DNA from: Trichomonas vaginalis G3
Taxonomy: Eukaryota; Parabasalia; Trichomonadida; Trichomonadidae
DNA: 64,000 nucleotides
Direction: 5' to 3'
Assembly (NCBI RefSeq): GCF_026262505.1
Contig: NC_067205.1
Location: 8,618,001-8,682,000 of the forward strand
Under the pieces are notes generated by a model. That model was not told the origin of the DNA. It saw nothing but the letters and a program-made list of their open reading frames with translations, and did no database searches. Position 1 is the stretch's first letter, and each line of letters begins with the position of its first letter. Below, piece by piece: positions 60,103-64,000 of this stretch. The translations under genes were made by a program, and so were the position numbers.

Positions 60103-61455
60103 ATGTCGAAAGAAACAGCGTCTATGAGAGAAATACAACACAACCGACAACTCATTGTACAAGCTCTAAATAAGAACACAACAAACTTTTCAAACTATTC
60201 TAAGATATCTGAGTCATTGAAAGAAGGAAACTTAAAACTGACATTAAACCCAATGACAGACGAGTTTCTGTTTCAAGACAGTAAGAACCATACTGTCTGT
60301 ATAAATCCAACAAAAGGAACTTTAAACGAGAAACCTATAGATGAACTTCTTTTGAAAGCAGATGTTGACAACAAAGCTGACAAAGAGTATGTCATTGAAA
60401 AAGTTCAAGAAGAACATGACAGAGCAGATGCAACATATGCAACAAAAGAACATACTCATCCTGAACTAGCAGACAAAACATATGTTGACAATAAAATGTC
60501 AAGTGAAGTGACAAGAGCTGACAAAGAATATTCTAAAAAGACTCATACACATACCATTGCAAATATTACAAACTTACAAGAAACCTTAAACAGGAAAAGT
60601 GACGTTGGACATACACATACATCTTCTGAAATAACAGACTTAAACGTTAGCCTTGAAAAGAAGGCAGATAAGAACCATACACACGATTTCTTCGCAACTG
60701 TTGGTATAGAAAATATTGCAGGAACGGTTGAAGAACCTGATGGAACTGGTGGGGATGTATTGTATTGGAAACCTCCTAACTTTCCACAAGGTTTAACATC
60801 GGAGGATGACATAACGACGATGAAATACATTAGATGTAGAAATGTCTATGTCATGGAGGATGAAAACAATGTTAAATTCACTGCTCAAGATTTATATGAT
60901 AAAAAAGCTGACAAAACATATGTTAACGATGAGTTAGATAAAAAAGCTGACAAAACATATGTTAACGATGAGTTAGATAAAAAAGCTGACAAAACAGAGC
61001 TTCAAACGTTAAAGACAGAAATACTTCAAACAGTATATCCTATAGGTTCTATTTACACGTCAATGAACTCTACCAAACCAGAAGTAGTACTTGGTTTTGG
61101 AACTTGGACTCAAATAGTCGACAGGTTTTTGTATTGTGCAAACTCTTCAAAGGAAACAGGTGGGAGTAAAACGATTTCAGGTGAAAACTTACCTGCGCAT
61201 AGTCACTACGTAGATTTAAGTACATCTCAAGCAGGTTGGCATAAGCATAGATATTGGGATTGGTCAGCAATGATAAAAGGTAAAGGATATGATGTTAAAG
61301 ACAACGTTAAGTTTGCTATAGATTGTTACTGGAGTAACACTGAGGGAGGAGGAAACCATATACATCGCGTTTCAGGGTATACGCAAACAACGGGACAAAG
61401 TAAAGACTACATGCCACCTTACATGACAGTTTACGCATGGTATAGAAATGCTTAG
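60103..61455 (+). CDS. virion fibre protein with phage-type tip, 450 aa, intact
   Basis: Intact homologue of the broken fibre at 11926-14995, without the collagen part. N-terminal helical base (residues 1-100), then a shaft of KADK(T/E)YV-type units including 13-residue KADKTYVNDELDK repeats. The tail-fibre tip follows: YPIGSIYTSMNS, FGTWTQIVDRF, GENLPAHSHYV, GGNHIHRVS, DYMPPYMTVYAW. There are at least seven His-x-His pairs, which in phage fibre tips can bind metal and hold trimers. The role is attachment to the next host cell. Its stop overlaps the convergent integrase by four bases. Confidence 0.75.
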   Translation: MSKETASMREIQHNRQLIVQALNKNTTNFSNYSKISESLKEGNLKLTLNPMTDEFLFQDSKNHTVCINPTKGTLNEKPIDELLLKADVDNKADKEYVIEKVQEEHDRADATYATKEHTHPELADKTYVDNKMSSEVTRADKEYSKKTHTHTIANITNLQETLNRKSDVGHTHTSSEITDLNVSLEKKADKNHTHDFFATVGIENIAGTVEEPDGTGGDVLYWKPPNFPQGLTSEDDITTMKYIRCRNVYVMEDENNVKFTAQDLYDKKADKTYVNDELDKKADKTYVNDELDKKADKTELQTLKTEILQTVYPIGSIYTSMNSTKPEVVLGFGTWTQIVDRFLYCANSSKETGGSKTISGENLPAHSHYVDLSTSQAGWHKHRYWDWSAMIKGKGYDVKDNVKFAIDCYWSNTEGGGNHIHRVSGYTQTTGQSKDYMPPYMTVYAWYRNA

Positions 61456-62411
61456 TCGTCATTTTCAACTTCTTTAGCATATTCGTCAGGAGTTGTCTTA
61501 TATTTGTTAGGAACTGTCTTTGAAAGTATACCACCTTGAACCTTAACAAGTTTGAAACGAGGTCTGACAATAGTAGTTTTATCTTCTGCTTGCAGTCTGT
61601 ACATTTTGCCATGTTTGCCTAAAACTTCATAATATTCTCTTGTATACTTTCTTCTATTTTTACGAACACGAACGTGAGTACCTGTCGGGTACTTGTTGTT
61701 GTCATAGTCAATAGTATTTTCATATGGGTCGCATTTAGGTATTTCTATTTTTACTTTGTCACCTTTCTTAAGTTTGAAGCCCGGCATTCTTTCTTGTTTG
61801 TCTCTTTTGACTAAACTATTAAATATATAGTCTTTCTCTAAGTCAGGGTTGTTTTTCATTTCTTCGGGGGAGTGGTTTCCCAAACCTTTTTGTTTACGGC
61901 TATTGTAAATATTTAAAACTTGTCTCATCTTTGCCATGGAGAAGTGTCTATATTTGTCGTCATATGACATTTCATCTACCTCACCACCTTGTGGTTGATT
62001 TAAGTCTCTTAAGATTTTTATACAACTGTCAATGACACCAAGAGCAGAATGGTTTTGGTCGACAATGAAATATTGGTTTACATTTTTTGAACGCAGATAG
62101 TTTTTAATATCGTCTGATTTGAAAGAACTTTCACAGTCAGATGTCAGTTTTGTTGGATGGTATTTGTCAACGAATATTGTCAAAGCAGTTTTCACATCTA
62201 AAATATTTTTGGACCATAATGGTATGGCTTCACAGTATCTTGTGTTTTGACCAACAAATATTAGCCAGTATGGTGGTCCATCTTCTCTATACCTCGGAAT
62301 GTTTTCCAAGATATCCATAAACCAAGCATTTGGTGTTGAACTAAAGATTTTTACCATGAGTGCTTTCTTTGTCGCTTTAGAAACATAGGGGTCCTTGTTT
62401 GAATTCGTCAT
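61452..62411 (-). CDS. Maverick integrase, second element, 319 aa, intact
   Basis: Retroviral-type integrase with acidic residues D33 (WFMDIL), D92 (LTSDCESSF) and D128 (GVIDSCIKILRDL) at D,D35,D spacing; Asp replaces the usual Glu. It is homologous to 15015-16100, sharing the NH-x2-LG(V/I)I-x5-IK/R-x-LRDLNQ block, but is shorter. The C-terminal part is basic and SH3-like (VRVRKNRRKYTREYYEV) without the chromo-like extension. It is divergent from 62428 with a 16-bp gap. The frame is intact. Confidence 0.85.
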   Translation of the reverse strand: MTNSNKDPYVSKATKKALMVKIFSSTPNAWFMDILENIPRYREDGPPYWLIFVGQNTRYCEAIPLWSKNILDVKTALTIFVDKYHPTKLTSDCESSFKSDDIKNYLRSKNVNQYFIVDQNHSALGVIDSCIKILRDLNQPQGGEVDEMSYDDKYRHFSMAKMRQVLNIYNSRKQKGLGNHSPEEMKNNPDLEKDYIFNSLVKRDKQERMPGFKLKKGDKVKIEIPKCDPYENTIDYDNNKYPTGTHVRVRKNRRKYTREYYEVLGKHGKMYRLQAEDKTTIVRPRFKLVKVQGGILSKTVPNKYKTTPDEYAKEVENDD

Positions 62412-62427
62412 TTTTAACCCATAAGAA

Positions 62428-62841
62428 ATGGGTTTATTTGGCGCATTAGCAGGAGTCGCATCTAGATTTTTACCCGCAGTGGGAACACTAGCCAGAGGTG
62501 CATTTGGAATTGGAAGGAAGATTTTGAGTACTTTAGGTATACTGAAAGAGAAAGCACAACCTATTATACAAACCGTACAGAAAGGTTGGGATGTAGCACG
62601 AGATGCAGCAAATCTTATTCCAAATCCTGAAACAAGAGGAAAAGTTCAAGGATGGATGGACAATGTAGGAAGACAAGCAGGAAACTACTATAACAAAGCA
62701 AATGACTACTATAACCAAGCAGGGCACTACATGGACCAAGGTGAAAGATTCTTTAACAGAGGATATAACCATGCACAACAGTGGGTAAACAACAACCAAC
62801 CTCAACCGCCTCAAACGTGGGAATGTAAAATTTTTTACTGA
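62428..62841 (+). CDS. 137-aa protein with hydrophobic N-terminus, possible virion protein
   Basis: The first ~40 residues are Gly/Ala/Leu-rich and amphipathic (MGLFGALAGVASRFLP, LARGAFGIGRKILS). A helical middle and an Asn/Tyr/Gln-rich segment with YNKANDYYNQAGHYM repeats follow, ending in a short aromatic tail. In design it matches 7343-7870 of the inner Maverick. A membrane-interacting virion role is inferred. TTTTTAACCC lies just before the ATG. Confidence 0.6.
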   Translation: MGLFGALAGVASRFLPAVGTLARGAFGIGRKILSTLGILKEKAQPIIQTVQKGWDVARDAANLIPNPETRGKVQGWMDNVGRQAGNYYNKANDYYNQAGHYMDQGERFFNRGYNHAQQWVNNNQPQPPQTWECKIFY

Positions 62842-62847
62842 GATGAA

Positions 62848-63003
62848 ATGAACAATACAGCATTGAGACAAATGGGCTCAAGATGGCTTTGTCGGCTTCC
62901 AGCAGTTACACAACCACGTGTTTGTCAAGTTCTTCCTATACCTCAAGAAGTTTTAGACCGACTTAAAAAACCTAAACAACCAGTTGAAAACAAACCAAAC
63001 TAA
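62848..63003 (+). CDS. 51-aa small basic protein
   Basis: From ATG 62848 to TAA 63001-63003. Basic, with WLCRLPAVTQPRVCQ in the middle and a Lys/Pro tail. The leader TTTTTTACTGAGATGAA is repeated almost exactly before the next gene (63004-63021), showing a shared start signal. Not a recognised family. Confidence 0.5.
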   Translation: MNNTALRQMGSRWLCRLPAVTQPRVCQVLPIPQEVLDRLKKPKQPVENKPN

Positions 63004-63021
63004 AATTTTTACTGAGATGAA

Positions 63022-63605
63022 ATGACCGAAGAAGTTGAACGGTAGATTTGACACCACAAACAAAAAGTTCAGAACCATTGTCAAAACCTGTCAAAGAACT
63101 TACAGATGAAGAGAAAAATTCAATAATAGAAAGTGCCAGGTCTGGAAATACAAACCCTAACTACAAAGTCACTTTTCATAAAAATGGAACGGCAAGTATC
63201 TCAAAAAAGAAACAGACTCTCACAAATAAAATATTGAAGTCGGAAGGAGCTTTCGAGACAACAGATGGAAAAGTTTACTTCACTGACCAACAGTTCATTA
63301 TAGAACATCTCATTGACTTAGAGTCGAAATATTCTAAACTTTACAACAAACACAAAAAGTTGAAAGGAAAACAAAAACAGATGGCATATGACATTTATGA
63401 AGATGTTGACGACACAACTGTTCAAGCAAGTGAGGTAAAGTCAGATGAACCGAAAAGTGACGAAAAACCAATAGAAGAAGAGAAACCAAAAACTGAAGAA
63501 AAACCAAAACCAAAGGTTAGTTTCCAAACTAAACCAAGCCAACCTTCATTAGCTGGTATGGGTTGGCGTCAAAGACTTATGGTAGCGGGTGGTTACGTAA
63601 AGTAA
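63022..63605 (+). pseudogene. basic-tailed protein with shared small domain, early frameshift
   Basis: ATG 63022 opens MTEEVER and stops at once; the long frame (from 63048) continues with only a one-base shift near 63043. The protein has the shared N-terminal domain (LTDEEKNSIIESARSG, NPNYKVTFHKNGTASISKKK) seen at 25098 and in the 80-aa proteins. A helical part, a Lys/Glu/Pro-rich linker and a C-terminal GMGWRQRLMVAGGYVK follow. It may be a sequencing error rather than real decay, as neighbours are intact. Confidence 0.6.
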
Positions 63606-63634
63606 AGAAAAAACATTTTTTTATTTTTATAGAA

Positions 63635-64000
63635 ATGCCCCCATATAGAATGGATAGAAGGTCTGCTAGAATAAAAACAGAGTTAGAAAGATATGGTTGG
63701 AGAGTTTCAAAGAAGTTTAAATATAGGAAGGGAAAGCCAATAAAAGTCTATGACAAATTGTCTGGTCTTCGCTATGAAATGGACTTGGAAACAGCACGCG
63801 CAAATTATCCAAACAGACTAGAGAGGTTAGAAGAAGAACGTCTTATGGACATGCCTTTCGATGTTAGTGAACCTCAAGTTGAAGGACACGACGGCTTTGC
63901 CAGGTTCTACTGGAAACATGACGAACAATTGCATCCTTTGAGAAGGAAAAAAGGAAAAGGTGAAGACGCACATGCTCCCATGGAAAGAACAAGATATGCA
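63635..64000 (+). CDS. hypothetical Maverick protein, 5' part (runs off window)
   Basis: ATG 63635 follows TTTTTTTATTTTTATAGAA, the strongest form of the start-proximal motif. The frame stays open for 122 codons to the window end. It is basic at the start (MDRRSARIKTELERYGWRV), then mixed; GHDGFARFYW lies near residue 85, then KKGKGEDAH. No family recognised; too incomplete to judge. Confidence 0.6.
   Translation, partial: MPPYRMDRRSARIKTELERYGWRVSKKFKYRKGKPIKVYDKLSGLRYEMDLETARANYPNRLERLEEERLMDMPFDVSEPQVEGHDGFARFYWKHDEQLHPLRRKKGKGEDAHAPMERTRYA

Larger units (their letters stand above)
57550..64000. mobile_element. second Maverick/Polinton, partial (runs past window end)
   Basis: Carries homologues of inner-Maverick genes: fibre, integrase, candidate minor capsid, basic-tailed protein and amphipathic proteins. 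They are arranged differently and are mostly intact. No AGTTAGTAT-type TIR is visible at the left edge, so this side may be truncated or may end in the GC hairpin. The right end is outside the window, as are any PolB, ATPase and major capsid genes. Confidence 0.85.

Overview
The window looks like a piece of a Trichomonas vaginalis (or close trichomonad) chromosome. The ordinary genes at the edges are intron-free, AT-rich and widely spaced, and several have a TCA(C/T)(A/T) initiator just before the ATG, as in trichomonads. They include a beta-carbonic anhydrase, an R2R3 Myb protein, a coiled-coil protein, a C2-like protein, a DENN-like protein and tRNA-Leu(AAG). The rest is Maverick/Polinton-type virus-like transposon DNA, which is abundant in that genome. 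The species is inferred; no database search was possible.

Layout. (1) 1-349 is the 3' end of a host-type gene. (2) 622-47100 is a three-level nest of mobile elements, each level with terminal inverted repeats (TIRs) and a matching target duplication. The outermost is a ~2.4 kb non-coding element (TIR 120 bp, TSD TTTCTA). It is split by a 44 kb element at 1584-45648 (TIR starting AGTTAGTAT, TSD AAATT). That element is split in turn by a complete 21.9 kb Maverick at 6661-28556 (TIR 707 bp, TSD ACAAG). (3) 47325-57524 carries host genes and one surface-protein pseudogene. (4) From about 57550 to the window end lies part of a second, different Maverick that looks better preserved.

The 44 kb element, once the Maverick is subtracted, is a ~22 kb imperfect palindrome. 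Each arm carries the same small TIR-proximal gene, a D5-like SF3 helicase gene, an HNH endonuclease gene and a long array of short repeat words. The arms meet at a 147-nt unpaired centre (35982-36128). It has Maverick-type ends but no polymerase, integrase, packaging ATPase or capsid gene. It therefore reads as a satellite-like element whose arrangement resembles a head-to-head dimer. Because the arms are copies, the right arm still holds the empty target site (40327-40331) into which the Maverick jumped in the left arm, so that insertion can be dated and its ends fixed to the base.

The inner Maverick has protein-primed PolB, integrase, packaging ATPase, candidate major and minor capsid proteins, a collagen/fibre protein with a phage-type tip, and a KilA-N protein. 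PolB, ATPase, fibre, KilA-N and several small genes are broken by single-base shifts, while the candidate major capsid gene, the integrase frame and several small genes are open. The second Maverick adds a D12-class adenine methyltransferase, an intact fibre and an integrase with an intact acidic triad. Both Mavericks and the satellite-like element share a T-rich start-proximal motif (ATTTTTA[TC]) and a dispersed palindrome around AGATCT, neither seen at the host genes. Some frameshifts sit in homopolymers and could be sequencing errors.
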